Shown: piece after piece, positions 25,955 through 37,369 of the stretch
How positions within the stretch are numbered: position 1 is the stretch's first letter
Layout: each line of letters starts with the position of its first letter
Assembly (NCBI RefSeq): GCF_020166495.1
Contig: NZ_JAINZS010000007.1
Span: 1 to 64,000, forward strand
Reading direction: 5' to 3'
Source of the DNA: Robertkochia aurantiaca
Lineage (GTDB): Bacteria; Bacteroidota; Bacteroidia; Flavobacteriales; Flavobacteriaceae
DNA: 64,000 nt
Made by a program: the position numbers and the translations under genes
The notes under the pieces: generated by a model
What the model was told of the DNA's origin: nothing
Database searches by the model: none
The model's input: the letters and a program-made list of their open reading frames with translations, nothing else

Positions 25955-27095
25955 GTCGAAAATAAATTATTGATAATGATAAAGAATATAAAACAATTCC
26001 TGCCTGCCTAATCAAAATGGTTTCTGTGAAAGATACAGCAGTCAAAAAAAGAAAGCTTATTAACATTACATGATCCTTCGATCGTATTATTTTGTATAAT
26101 AAAACTGAGCTTGCCGAAATGTAAAATGCCAAGCCTATTAACCCAGACATTAGCAAAGTGTACAATACTTGGCTATGGGGGTTGTTGGAATAAAAAGGGG
26201 GCTCGATATTCATCTTCAAATACTCTTCACCTAAAATGTCATATACGTTGTTTGTACCAACGCCAAATAATGGGTTATTACTTAAAACATCTAATGAAGC
26301 TTCTAACATTATCAACCTTTCATAACCTTCGCCCATTTGATCTATATTATTAATACGCCATAAATTATATGGTGATATGATAAATAAAACGAGTAATAAA
26401 AATGACAATAATAATGCAGTAATAATTGCTTTTTTATAATTAGAACGTTTGAACGTTATCATCACTATACTCAATAAAGTAAATACTATAGCAGAGCGTT
26501 TTCCAAGGATAATTAAAAATATAAAAGAGGTAATTGCGGATAGTGAAATGAAAATTGATTTTTTTTTAAAAAGAAGAATGATATTTAAAACTATTGTTAA
26601 TCCTAATTGCATCGCAAAGTATATAGGATGGTAATTTCCATAAATAGTGTGCGGTAAATGAATAAAAGAAAAATGCTCATCCGGTCTATTATAAAATTGA
26701 ATAGAATTCATTAATCCCAATATTATTGCAATCAAAGTTGAAACAGATATAATAATGGTCCAGTCTTCTAAGGATATTGGTTTTAATCCTGAAATGGAAT
26801 ATAATAATGGTATGAGTATGAGCGGCGCCAATCGTAATAGGAACCAAATGGTATCAAGTTCAAGATCTCTTACACTGATTACAGCAATGAGAAAGAAGAA
26901 TCCTAATCCTATAAATCCCACAATAATTTTTTCCTCAAAAAATCTTTTATATTCCTTTACTGTAACCGCCAAAAAAGAAATATATACCCAAAGTGAAATA
27001 GAGTTAAGGGCTGTAGAATAAGAAATAGAACTGATTAATATAAAAACAATCAACAAGTGTAAGCTATAGGCTTTAGAGCTATTTAAATCGAACAT
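25926..27095 (-). CDS. O-antigen ligase / Wzy_C-type polymerase
   Basis: A 389-residue polytopic protein with about 10-12 membrane helices and one large periplasmic loop (about residues 255-315) containing RLIMLEASLDVLSNNPLFG-type sequence and GVGTNNVY, then NNPHSQVL, typical of the Wzy_C/WaaL domain with its conserved histidine. It either joins the finished chain to a lipid acceptor or polymerises repeat units. A second polymerase-like protein is the next gene upstream, which favours ligase for this one. Confidence 0.82.
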   Translation of the reverse strand: MFDLNSSKAYSLHLLIVFILISSISYSTALNSISLWVYISFLAVTVKEYKRFFEEKIIVGFIGLGFFFLIAVISVRDLELDTIWFLLRLAPLILIPLLYSISGLKPISLEDWTIIISVSTLIAIILGLMNSIQFYNRPDEHFSFIHLPHTIYGNYHPIYFAMQLGLTIVLNIILLFKKKSIFISLSAITSFIFLIILGKRSAIVFTLLSIVMITFKRSNYKKAIITALLLSFLLLVLFIISPYNLWRINNIDQMGEGYERLIMLEASLDVLSNNPLFGVGTNNVYDILGEEYLKMNIEPPFYSNNPHSQVLYTLLMSGLIGLAFYISASSVLLYKIIRSKDHVMLISFLFLTAVSFTETILIRQAGIVLYSLSLSIIYFRHAIKKQDNH

Positions 27096-28248
27096 ATTTA
27101 ACTATTGGATAAACGGTCATAAAAACAAATAGTGGCACTAAAAACCTAGTCAGATAAAATGGATTATATCTTGCTAATTCTAAAATCCAAATAAAGAAAA
27201 AAGGGTATACACTCCAGGCAAATAAATTTCCATTAATCAATCTAAACCATAATAAAAAGAAAGACCAAAAAATCGTTACTAAGCCTATAATTAAACCTAA
27301 AATACCGAAATCAGTATAAATCATATTAAGTCCCCCATGATTAGTAAAATCTCTCCACCTAAATTCACCATAATCAATTCTATTTTTAGATGATAGATTG
27401 ATTCCCAAATTTTCCAAAACATTGGCGATCCAGTCAGAATAATGATTTGTAGTATACGCTAGTTCATTTTCTAATCCGTAATAAAATTTATTTTGTGTGT
27501 CACCATAATAAGCAAACAGCCTTTCCAAAGTCCATGAAATTTTATAACCCAAATCTAATTCTTCATTACCATATTGATTTTTGAATTGCCTTGACAATTC
27601 AAAAATCATAAAAAATATTACGAACGTAGCTATGTATTTAAACAACTTACCAATTTGAATCCTTTTTTGCTGGATAATAAGATAAACAAGAAAAAGAGGT
27701 AATACTAATTCAATTAGAGCCAAGCGCTCTGCCATAAAATATGAGCGTAGTGTGACCAGTAAAATTAATAAGCCAACTACAACTACTGAAGACTTTAATT
27801 TTTTTTGAAAACTGTAAATAATAAATGGGACAATAAAAAATAAGCATAATTGAGAGATTATATTTATCCCTCCAAACTCCTTAATTGTCGCCTTAGAAAT
27901 GTTAACATTTCCCGTATAAGCGTTCAAGCCTTTAAAAACTATAAAAGCGTTCATTATAAGGGACATCAATACGAAGCAAAAAGACACTTGATACCATTTT
28001 TTAGGTATTGATGGAACTATAATATAAGTTGGATCAAGCTTTAAAAGCTTTGGATAATGAACAAATATCCTTGCTATAATTATTAAAATGGTAATAAAAA
28101 GGCAAATCAATGTATGCCAGTAAATGTCAAATACTTTTAAGAAGGGGAAAAAATTAGGTTTATACAAATATGGAACATATATCAAAAGAATATATCCAAC
28201 AGTTGCAACTAAGGGGGATGCTAAATAAAATTTTGTTTTGATTTTCAT
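27079..28248 (-). CDS. O-antigen polymerase-like membrane protein (Wzy candidate)
   Basis: A 389-residue protein with about 10-11 membrane helices. A periplasmic loop near residues 250-310 carries RLFAYYGDTQNKFYYGLEN and later GGLNMIYTDFGILGL, a pattern typical of Wzy polymerases ('YxDFGxxG'). Sequence conservation in this group is low, so the call rests on topology, this short motif and context. Overlaps the upstream GumK-like gene by 4 bases. Confidence 0.72.
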   Translation of the reverse strand: MKIKTKFYLASPLVATVGYILLIYVPYLYKPNFFPFLKVFDIYWHTLICLFITILIIIARIFVHYPKLLKLDPTYIIVPSIPKKWYQVSFCFVLMSLIMNAFIVFKGLNAYTGNVNISKATIKEFGGINIISQLCLFFIVPFIIYSFQKKLKSSVVVVGLLILLVTLRSYFMAERLALIELVLPLFLVYLIIQQKRIQIGKLFKYIATFVIFFMIFELSRQFKNQYGNEELDLGYKISWTLERLFAYYGDTQNKFYYGLENELAYTTNHYSDWIANVLENLGINLSSKNRIDYGEFRWRDFTNHGGLNMIYTDFGILGLIIGLVTIFWSFFLLWFRLINGNLFAWSVYPFFFIWILELARYNPFYLTRFLVPLFVFMTVYPIVKYVRFK

Positions 28249-29348
28249 GATAGATCACACAGCATTTTACTCAACTCCTCCCAACTATTAACTTTCTGTT
28301 TATTATCAAAGTTGAATTTTCTGCATTCCTCGAATACTCTATCTAAATTGCTGTAATCCCTTTCGTAGTAGAGTTTGTTTTCTCTATTAGATTTAAGGAA
28401 ATTGGGAGCTATTATTGGCAAATTGCAATAGGTATATTGTTGAACCTTAAGACTATCAGTAAAGGACTCAGCCCCTTTAGAATAGCACAAAGTGTGCAAA
28501 CCTATGTCTGCATATTTGACATATTTAATAGTTTCTTGAAAAGGGATTTCTCCGTAATAATGTATGTTATGTGATTTTACTTTTCTTTCTATTGGACCTA
28601 TAATATGAAAGTGGATGTGGCTAAATCGTTTTGAAGCCAAACAAATAAAATCATAGTCCAGACGTGAAATACCAACAAAAACAGCATTGATAGAATTACT
28701 TTTGTATGGATTATTTTCCTCTTTATCAAATATTTCTTTGTTGATTCCATGATACTGAAGTTTCACTTTAGCCTTATTGTCCTTTTCCCTTAATTTTTTG
28801 TAAATATATTGACTCGGGACACTTATTAAATCAAAAGATTCAAGCTTTGATTGCTCATAATCTAATAACGAAGGGTGAACCCCGAGCAACTCTAAATCAT
28901 CTGATACCCTATATATATACTTAGCATCCGAATTAATCTTTTTGACTGCATCTATCAAAAATAACCCTGGAGTAGATTCAAAAATAATAAAATTTGAGTC
29001 TGTTAAAAATTCTTCGATTTGGTGTAAAGGAAATTTTTGATATATTTTATAAAGATTTTTCGTCCAATTATTTAGAGCATCAATCCGAAGGTTCGCAACA
29101 TGGAATGGTGTATAATGAACATATGATTTCATTCCATTATTATGGATCTTTATTTTGTTGGATTGGTAATTTAATTTATTCCCTCTAAAATTTTTAATTT
29201 GATTTAATAGACTATAAGGAGCCGTAACGAATAATACATCGAAACCTTGGCTTAATAAGGAATTCGCGATGTGATGAAAACCTGCGTTGCGTTTCGAGTC
29301 ATAAAGATGTCCTGAAAATAAAACTACTTTTTTATCTTTTCCCCTCAT
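28245..29348 (-). CDS. Glycosyltransferase, GumK/GT70-like
   Basis: A 367-residue GT-B protein. N-terminal KKVVLFSGHLYDSKRNAGFHH and RVSDDLELLGVHPSLLDYE resemble GumK-type glucuronosyltransferases; the C-terminal half has GISRLDYDF, FHIIGPI and HYYGEIPFQETIKYVKYADI. Because the operon makes an amino-uronic acid nucleotide, a uronosyltransferase would fit, but the assignment is by resemblance only. It overlaps neighbours by 4 bases downstream and 17 upstream. Confidence 0.7.
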   Translation of the reverse strand: MRGKDKKVVLFSGHLYDSKRNAGFHHIANSLLSQGFDVLFVTAPYSLLNQIKNFRGNKLNYQSNKIKIHNNGMKSYVHYTPFHVANLRIDALNNWTKNLYKIYQKFPLHQIEEFLTDSNFIIFESTPGLFLIDAVKKINSDAKYIYRVSDDLELLGVHPSLLDYEQSKLESFDLISVPSQYIYKKLREKDNKAKVKLQYHGINKEIFDKEENNPYKSNSINAVFVGISRLDYDFICLASKRFSHIHFHIIGPIERKVKSHNIHYYGEIPFQETIKYVKYADIGLHTLCYSKGAESFTDSLKVQQYTYCNLPIIAPNFLKSNRENKLYYERDYSNLDRVFEECRKFNFDNKQKVNSWEELSKMLCDLS

Positions 29349-30753
29349 TCTTTATAATTTTTTCAAATAATTCATAATCCTCTTTATGATTAAAGCTAGA
29401 ATTATGCCATAACAGGGTAAAGTTCCCACCATAATCAAGACACCTTTTCTTTAAATTAGATGCAATAGGGAACGCATGTTTATGGTCCAGATTCATGTAT
29501 TTTTTGTCTAAAAGAGAAACTTCCATACAAATTAGAGGCCTAATTACTATATTTAATTGCTTTCTATTTATTACATCGAAAAAATTATACTCCTTGGAAG
29601 TACCACAACGAAAACCAACGTGCTCCGCGAATCCTAATGTTGAATCATATATTAGTCCATTTTTATCCCAAATTAAGCTAGTTTCATTGTTCCACCTCAA
29701 ATAATGTTGTCTCCCCCCTTTGAGAACATCTTGGCTAAGACCTGATTTTTCTAAAACATTAACTAAAAGTTGTTTCTCTTGTTCAAGCTCAAAAAAATTA
29801 TCATATGAATAATAACTTCCATGGAGACCTATTTCGTGACCACGTTTAAATATGCGTTGAATAAGCCTAAGTACATCAGGACTGGATATATCATAATTCC
29901 CATCAATTTTCTCCTTTTTATTCCTTGCAATAAAATAAAAAGCCAAATCAACCTTTTCTTTTTCGCATGATCTCATTAGATAATCATAGGAGTTATAAGA
30001 ATCATATTTTAAATTTCCCAGTATATTTATTGCGAAACTTCTCTTGAGGGTCTCAATAAATTTATATAACGATCTATCAAGTAATATATTCCTAGCAAGT
30101 CGCTTTAAAACCTTCAATCCTCGCAAGTTATATTCATAAAGAAAATCCACGTCGCAACTTACTAATAGTCTGCCAGGTTTCGAGGATATCATTTTATCTG
30201 GCCAAAGTTTAAGAATTGCTTTTCCTAATAGATCAACATAAATATCAACAATAGGATACTCCACAAGGTTTTCCTCAGATAAAATAGAACTCTTTAATGA
30301 AAATCTATCATGTTCGTCTCTTCCTGACTTATATATTTCTTCCAATCTGGTTAACATAAAAAAGGCTGAACCGAAAACATCAATACCAATTAATATTGAA
30401 TCAATACTAATATGCAAAACGGGTTCACCAAACAATATTGGTATATCATATTTATGAAGAATATTTAATTTAGTGCCTACAGAAAGCTTACCAAGAGGTG
30501 TTGAAGGCAAGATTTTGCCTTTTATCCCATCTTCTCTAATATAATTCTTGAAAAAACTGAAGTCAATTTGAATAAATTTATCTTCTCTTTTCAGAAGAAT
30601 GATGTCATCATTAGCCTCCTTGCTAAAAAATATCTCATACTTAAGTTCTAAAAAACCTGACAAAACCTGCTCAAGTATGTAGTGAATTTCAGGAGTATCG
30701 TATAACTCATGAAGACAGACTACTAATTTTTGAGAATTATAATTCATAACCAT
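29332..30753 (-). CDS. Polysaccharide deacetylase family protein with extra N-terminal domain
   Basis: A 473-residue protein. The N-terminal ~190 residues are a separate domain resembling DUF7033. The C-terminal part has carbohydrate-esterase-4 features: LLVSCDVDFLYEYN (metal-binding D), RGHEIGLHGSYYSYDN (HxxxH-like GLHGS) and a late FTLLWHNSSFN histidine. It may remove acetyl groups from an N-acetylated sugar of the surface polymer. No signal peptide is visible, so action at the cytosolic stage is possible. Start could be the second ATG at 30747. Confidence 0.8.
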   Translation of the reverse strand: MVMNYNSQKLVVCLHELYDTPEIHYILEQVLSGFLELKYEIFFSKEANDDIILLKREDKFIQIDFSFFKNYIREDGIKGKILPSTPLGKLSVGTKLNILHKYDIPILFGEPVLHISIDSILIGIDVFGSAFFMLTRLEEIYKSGRDEHDRFSLKSSILSEENLVEYPIVDIYVDLLGKAILKLWPDKMISSKPGRLLVSCDVDFLYEYNLRGLKVLKRLARNILLDRSLYKFIETLKRSFAINILGNLKYDSYNSYDYLMRSCEKEKVDLAFYFIARNKKEKIDGNYDISSPDVLRLIQRIFKRGHEIGLHGSYYSYDNFFELEQEKQLLVNVLEKSGLSQDVLKGGRQHYLRWNNETSLIWDKNGLIYDSTLGFAEHVGFRCGTSKEYNFFDVINRKQLNIVIRPLICMEVSLLDKKYMNLDHKHAFPIASNLKKRCLDYGGNFTLLWHNSSFNHKEDYELFEKIIKNEGKR

Positions 30754-31636
30754 ATTTACGTGCTAAAACTCCACAAAAATCAATTAATTCCGATCTGTCT
30801 TTATCCGCCCAATTTTCATACGCTGGAAAACTTCCAGCTCTCTGCGCATTTATTTTACTACCAAGGCAATTTTTTATATGCTTTTTTGAAATTCCTTTAG
30901 ATCCGATGAAATTAATTACTTCCTCCACTTTTTCAGTATTGATCTCATTAAAATTGAGAACAATGTAATCATCTGATTTTAAGTCTTTTAAAAACCCATC
31001 AATGAACATATTGGTTTCATTCCATAACCAAGAGATCCTCTGAATATCATTTAATTCTGACCATCTTTCTGTAGATTGCATGGTAATTCGACCAATATCG
31101 TGATCATGGTTGCCACTATACCACCCTCTACGCAAACCTGATCGTACAAATTCTCCAGGATGTCGGTGAATGAATACAAACTTAGCGTTCGGGATAAACT
31201 CCTTAATCAATGGGGCGAAAAAAGTAATTCTATTGTTGGTTTCAATATAACGCTTACCATGTATAACTGACCTAAAAAAATATTGTTTTCTTGTCTGAAA
31301 AAGAAGGCTAAAGATTAATCTTCGAATATTCTTATCCAGTAAAGAATCTCCCTCGTGCAAATTGAAGATTTCCTTACTTTCAAATATCAATTCAGGAGAA
31401 GGAGCATGCTCAACAATATTATTCCGATCCTTTGATAAAATGCTTGTAAACAGCTTAGTTCCTGTCCGTCCAGTGGAAAGGAAAAAAACAGGCTCAAAAT
31501 CCGAATTTAATCCCTTGATATTAAACTCATTTACACTTATTTTAGGTTGATTAAATGGGTGAATCTCATATTTCAAATAATTCAAGAGCAATTCTTCTAA
31601 TTTTAACTTAATCCTACTTACCATCAACTTTTCCAT
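30737..31636 (-). CDS. Sulfotransferase family protein
   Basis: A 299-residue P-loop protein. The 5'-phosphosulfate loop is VFFLSTGRTGTKLF (about residue 50) and the 3'-phosphate site is FVFIHRHPGEFVRSGLRRG (about residue 150). These are the two PAPS-binding elements of carbohydrate sulfotransferases. It probably sulfates a sugar of the surface polysaccharide, using PAPS that CysN/CysD/CysC encoded at 47.7-50.5 kb would supply. ATG at 31624 is an alternative start reducing overlap with the next gene upstream. Confidence 0.85.
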   Translation of the reverse strand: MEKLMVSRIKLKLEELLLNYLKYEIHPFNQPKISVNEFNIKGLNSDFEPVFFLSTGRTGTKLFTSILSKDRNNIVEHAPSPELIFESKEIFNLHEGDSLLDKNIRRLIFSLLFQTRKQYFFRSVIHGKRYIETNNRITFFAPLIKEFIPNAKFVFIHRHPGEFVRSGLRRGWYSGNHDHDIGRITMQSTERWSELNDIQRISWLWNETNMFIDGFLKDLKSDDYIVLNFNEINTEKVEEVINFIGSKGISKKHIKNCLGSKINAQRAGSFPAYENWADKDRSELIDFCGVLARKYGYEL

Positions 31637-32165
31637 ACATCTTTAGATTGTCCAATTTTTTATAATGTTCAATATCCCTTTCACCAATCTTCTTTAAGCC
31701 AGATAGCCCCATTATGGCATACTCTGGTATTTTACCGTGCACTATACAGCCTGCTCCAATTATTGCACCTTCTCCAATTTTTGATCCTGGTAGAATTGTT
31801 ACTCCAATACCAATCCAAACATTTCGTTCAATCATAACACTTTTGAAAGTAAAGGAATCATCGTAGGGTAATTTGGCGCCTTTATAATTGTGGTTGTGGG
31901 TGTAAATGGTGACGTTCCGTGCAATATGAGTATTTTCACATATTTTAAGTCCTCCTTCTCCCCGGATAAAAGCACCTTCACCGATATGGACATTATCTTC
32001 TAATACAATATTAGATAAACCAGTAATTTTAGAAACTCCATTGAACCTTACTCCCTTTCCAACACTTTTACATTCACTTTTATAACGATGCGAATAGTAA
32101 GAATTAAGAGACTTTTTAGATATTTTTTCCAAAATACTGAATATAAAGCCAATCAATCGCCACAT
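31614..32165 (-). CDS. Left-handed beta-helix acyltransferase (WcaF/CysE-like)
   Basis: A 183-residue hexapeptide-repeat protein: IVLEDNVHIGEGAFIRGEGG, THIARNVTIYTHNHNY and IERNVWIGIGVTILPGSKIG repeats, ending GAGCIVHGKIPEYAIMGLSG. The HNHNY histidine is the usual catalytic base. Probably O-acetylates a polysaccharide sugar. Follows the flippase gene by 2 bases. Confidence 0.88.
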   Translation of the reverse strand: MWRLIGFIFSILEKISKKSLNSYYSHRYKSECKSVGKGVRFNGVSKITGLSNIVLEDNVHIGEGAFIRGEGGLKICENTHIARNVTIYTHNHNYKGAKLPYDDSFTFKSVMIERNVWIGIGVTILPGSKIGEGAIIGAGCIVHGKIPEYAIMGLSGLKKIGERDIEHYKKLDNLKMYGKVDGK

Positions 32166-32167
32166 AC

Positions 32168-33439
32168 TTAATTAATTAATTTGTTAGCAACTAGATAATA
32201 ATAACCTAAAAATATCGCATAAATTACACTGAAAATAGTGGTGTAAATTATCAAAAACTGCTCTATACTCCAATCCAAGAAATTTGCTAGTAAAACTATA
32301 GTAATAAGAGCTAAAAGAAGAATCACATTGTTTAGCAAAACCTTTGATTGTTTTTCAAAGACAGTCAGTGTTGTAGAAAGTGAAGAGCTAACTAGCCGAA
32401 TAACAAATAATGGCAGCATTATTATTGCAAAATTGGCAGCTTCAAGCCATTCAGGACCGAAAATTAAAAGGAAGATATTTTCTATTAATAAATAACCAAG
32501 CAAAAGAGCACATAAGCCAATAATTCCAACCTCCTTAAATGTCTTCATGAATATCGCTGAAGATGCTCCAGAATTTAGTCTCTCATCACTAGCTTCCTTA
32601 AAATATACCTGACTAAATGATCTTCCAATGACGGATAGCGGCAGGCCTAAAAGCTTAAATGCGATAAAATAAAAGCCCAGTATTTCAGGTGAATACAGTC
32701 CGAGCAAGAAAATATTATTTAATTCAATACTAGCAATGTTAGCCAATGAAGCTGGGAATGAATATAAAGGAAATTTTTTATGCTTAATTAGTAATTCCTT
32801 ACTATCATTTATGAGATTAAACTTTAAACTCTTAAGGAATTTTAATCTAGAAAATGGGTAAAGAGATAAAAAGCTTCCAACGACAGCCCCAAGTAGCAAC
32901 CCTTTAAAGTCCAACCCCATAAAATAAAGAGAAACTTGAGCAATTAAGGCTAAGATACTCTTTAAAACTAAAGACAATGAAATAGTATTATAATTATTGC
33001 TTTTAATTGAGAAATAATTAAATAAATTAAAAATAGCTAAGGTAATCGCGCCTGTTAAAAGAATAGGCCAGATTTCAATTAGTTTATGATAATCATTAAA
33101 GTATATCGATTCGAGTAAGATTCCTTTTACGGATAGAAGAAGTAATCCTGCAATTATTCCAAAAATGAATATCAATCCTAAACCTATTAAAAGTAACCGT
33201 TTAGATTTGATTATACTCTCCTCAATTACAATCGCCAATTCATATCTCAAAGTAAAAACGAGACTAGAAATTGAGATTATAGACAACCCTGTAGCAAATA
33301 ATCCAAAATCTTCAGGATCATACATTTTAGCTAATAATATTGAAGCAATAATATTAACTAACTGTGCAATACTTGTCCCTGATAAAAGACTTATTACATT
33401 GCGTATTCTTGGTGAGAAGAAATTGGTATTTATCGCCAT
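32168..33439 (-). CDS. Oligosaccharide flippase (Wzx-type)
   Basis: A 423-residue protein with 12 predicted membrane helices in the polysaccharide-synthase (PST/MOP) arrangement. SGTSIAQLVNIIASILLAKM near the N-terminus and YSPEILGFYFIAFKLLGLP in the middle are typical. It moves lipid-linked repeat units across the inner membrane. It sits between tailoring enzymes and the nucleotide-sugar genes of the operon. Confidence 0.9.
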   Translation of the reverse strand: MAINTNFFSPRIRNVISLLSGTSIAQLVNIIASILLAKMYDPEDFGLFATGLSIISISSLVFTLRYELAIVIEESIIKSKRLLLIGLGLIFIFGIIAGLLLLSVKGILLESIYFNDYHKLIEIWPILLTGAITLAIFNLFNYFSIKSNNYNTISLSLVLKSILALIAQVSLYFMGLDFKGLLLGAVVGSFLSLYPFSRLKFLKSLKFNLINDSKELLIKHKKFPLYSFPASLANIASIELNNIFLLGLYSPEILGFYFIAFKLLGLPLSVIGRSFSQVYFKEASDERLNSGASSAIFMKTFKEVGIIGLCALLLGYLLIENIFLLIFGPEWLEAANFAIIMLPLFVIRLVSSSLSTTLTVFEKQSKVLLNNVILLLALITIVLLANFLDWSIEQFLIIYTTIFSVIYAIFLGYYYLVANKLIN

Positions 33440-33478
33440 TCAATTATTACTAAAACCAAAGAATATTTACTTTTTCAC

Positions 33479-35513
<2,035 letters not shown>

Positions 35514-35517
<4 letters not shown>

Positions 35518-36089
35518 TTAATTCTTTTTAAGTTATTGTTCTCCAATTGGTATTCTTGTCCACTCTCAGGACATATCCCAACCTTATGTTCATTAAAATC
35601 GAGCCTATGACCATATTCACTCACCCAACCTATCTGTTTTGCGGGATTTCCTACCAATAATGCATACGGTAAAACGTCCTTTGTGACAACAGCTCCAGCA
35701 CCTATGAGTGCATACTCTCCGATAGTATTCCCGCACACAACCGTGGCATTAGCTCCAATTGAAGCCCCCTTCTTGACTAAAGTCTGAACATAACTACCCT
35801 TCCTCACTACCGCACTTCTAGGATTAAGAATGTTGGTGAACACCATTGATGGACCTAAAAAAACATCATCCTCGCAAATTACACCGGAATACACTGAAAC
35901 GTTATTTTGAATCTTAACATTACTGCCTAATATCACCTTTGGCGATATCACAACATTTTGGCCAATGTTACAATTTTCTCCAATCCTTGAGTCAGACATA
36001 ACATGGGAAAAATGCCAGATTTTCGTCCCTTCACCAATTACGCAGCCATCATCAATATAGCTACTTTCATGAGAAAAAAATTTTAACAT
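35514..36089 (-). CDS. wbpD: WbpD-type UDP-amino-sugar N-acetyltransferase
   Basis: A 191-residue left-handed beta-helix protein: IGEGTKIWHFSHVMSDSRIG, NVKIQNNVSVYSGV, FTNILNPRSA, VCGNTIGEYALIGAGAVVTK. The HFSHV and FTN...PR elements are typical of WbpD/WlbB enzymes that acetylate the 3-amino group with acetyl-CoA. Product would be UDP-2,3-diacetamido-2,3-dideoxyglucuronate. Confidence 0.92.
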
Positions 36090-36091
36090 AA

Positions 36092-37369
36092 TTAAAGTCT
36101 TGCAGTTACTTTATCCTTAGGAAAAAAGCTCTTAATATCATAAACAACAGATGTAGGATTTCTTTTTAAATCCTCGATATTTAATTCCCGAAATTCTTCA
36201 TGACCAACTGCCATAACAATTGCGTCATATGTTTGATTCAAGTTTTTAAGAAGTTCAATTCCGTACTCTCTTTTTACCTCGACAGGAGAGGCATGTTTAT
36301 CATACACATCCACTGTAACACCAAATCCTTCCAGCTCCTGAATCATATCTATAACACGAGAATTTCTAATGTCTGGACAGTTCTCCTTAAAAGTTATTCC
36401 TAAAACCAATACTCGAGACCTCTTAACTTTTAATTCATGTTTGACCATTAATTTTATGACATTATTAGCTACAAAAATACCCATATTATCATTGATCCTT
36501 CTTCCCGACAATATGACTTGAGGATGATATCCCACACTTTCCGCTTTGTGGGTAAGGTAGTAGGGATCGACACCGATACAATGCCCTCCAACCAGTCCAG
36601 GTCTAAAGGGTAAAAAATTCCATTTTGTTCCAGCTGCCTCAAGAACCTCCACAGTATCAATTCTTAATTTATCAAAAATAAGGGCTAATTCATTAACTAA
36701 AGAAATGTTTAAATCTCTCTGAGTGTTTTCAATAATCTTAGACGCTTCCGCAATCTTTATAGAAGAAGCCTTATGAGTGCCCGCCTTGACAATCGAACTA
36801 TATAACTCATTAACGAGCTCTGCAGTTTCTGGGGTACTTCCAGACGTTACTTTAACAATGTTATGTACCCGATTCACCTTATCTCCAGGATTTATTCTTT
36901 CCGGTGAATAACCGCAGAAAAAATCTTCGTTAAATTTTAGGCCGCTAACTTCTTCCAAAACAGGAACACAATCCTCCTCAGTACAACCAGGATAAACCGT
37001 TGACTCATAAATCACAACATCATTCTTTTTAAGATACCTTCCAACTGTTCGACTTGCGGAAAGCAAAGGTTTAAGATCTGGTTGTTTAAATCGATCTATT
37101 GGAGTTGGAACTGTAATAATAAATACCGTACATTCCCTTAGCGTGCTTTCATCATTAGAATATGAGATGTTCTTAAGGTTTTTTAAATCTATTTCTTCAA
37201 CTTCATCGGTTATATCCCTACCATTGTTTAGGTCCTTAATCCTATTTTGATCTATATCAAACCCTAATACCTGAAAGTTGTTTTTTGCAAATTCAACGGC
37301 GAGAGGCAGTCCTACATAGCCCAGACCGACAATTGCAATTTTTGAATCTTTCAAACTTCTATTTCTCAT
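36092..37369 (-). CDS. UDP-N-acetylhexosamine 6-dehydrogenase (WbpA/WbpO/TviB type)
   Basis: A 425-residue nucleotide-sugar dehydrogenase. NAD motif IAIVGLGYVGLPLAVEF, TVPTPIDRFKQPDL, YESTVYPGCTEEDCVP, ENTQRDLNISLVNELA and the catalytic cysteine in GLVGGHCIGVDPYY are all intact. By sequence it is closest to the TviB/WbpO group; with wbpB, wbpE and wbpD following, it most likely makes UDP-GlcNAcA from UDP-GlcNAc. Stop and start overlap ManC by 4 bases. Confidence 0.93.
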   Translation of the reverse strand: MRNRSLKDSKIAIVGLGYVGLPLAVEFAKNNFQVLGFDIDQNRIKDLNNGRDITDEVEEIDLKNLKNISYSNDESTLRECTVFIITVPTPIDRFKQPDLKPLLSASRTVGRYLKKNDVVIYESTVYPGCTEEDCVPVLEEVSGLKFNEDFFCGYSPERINPGDKVNRVHNIVKVTSGSTPETAELVNELYSSIVKAGTHKASSIKIAEASKIIENTQRDLNISLVNELALIFDKLRIDTVEVLEAAGTKWNFLPFRPGLVGGHCIGVDPYYLTHKAESVGYHPQVILSGRRINDNMGIFVANNVIKLMVKHELKVKRSRVLVLGITFKENCPDIRNSRVIDMIQELEGFGVTVDVYDKHASPVEVKREYGIELLKNLNQTYDAIVMAVGHEEFRELNIEDLKRNPTSVVYDIKSFFPKDKVTARL

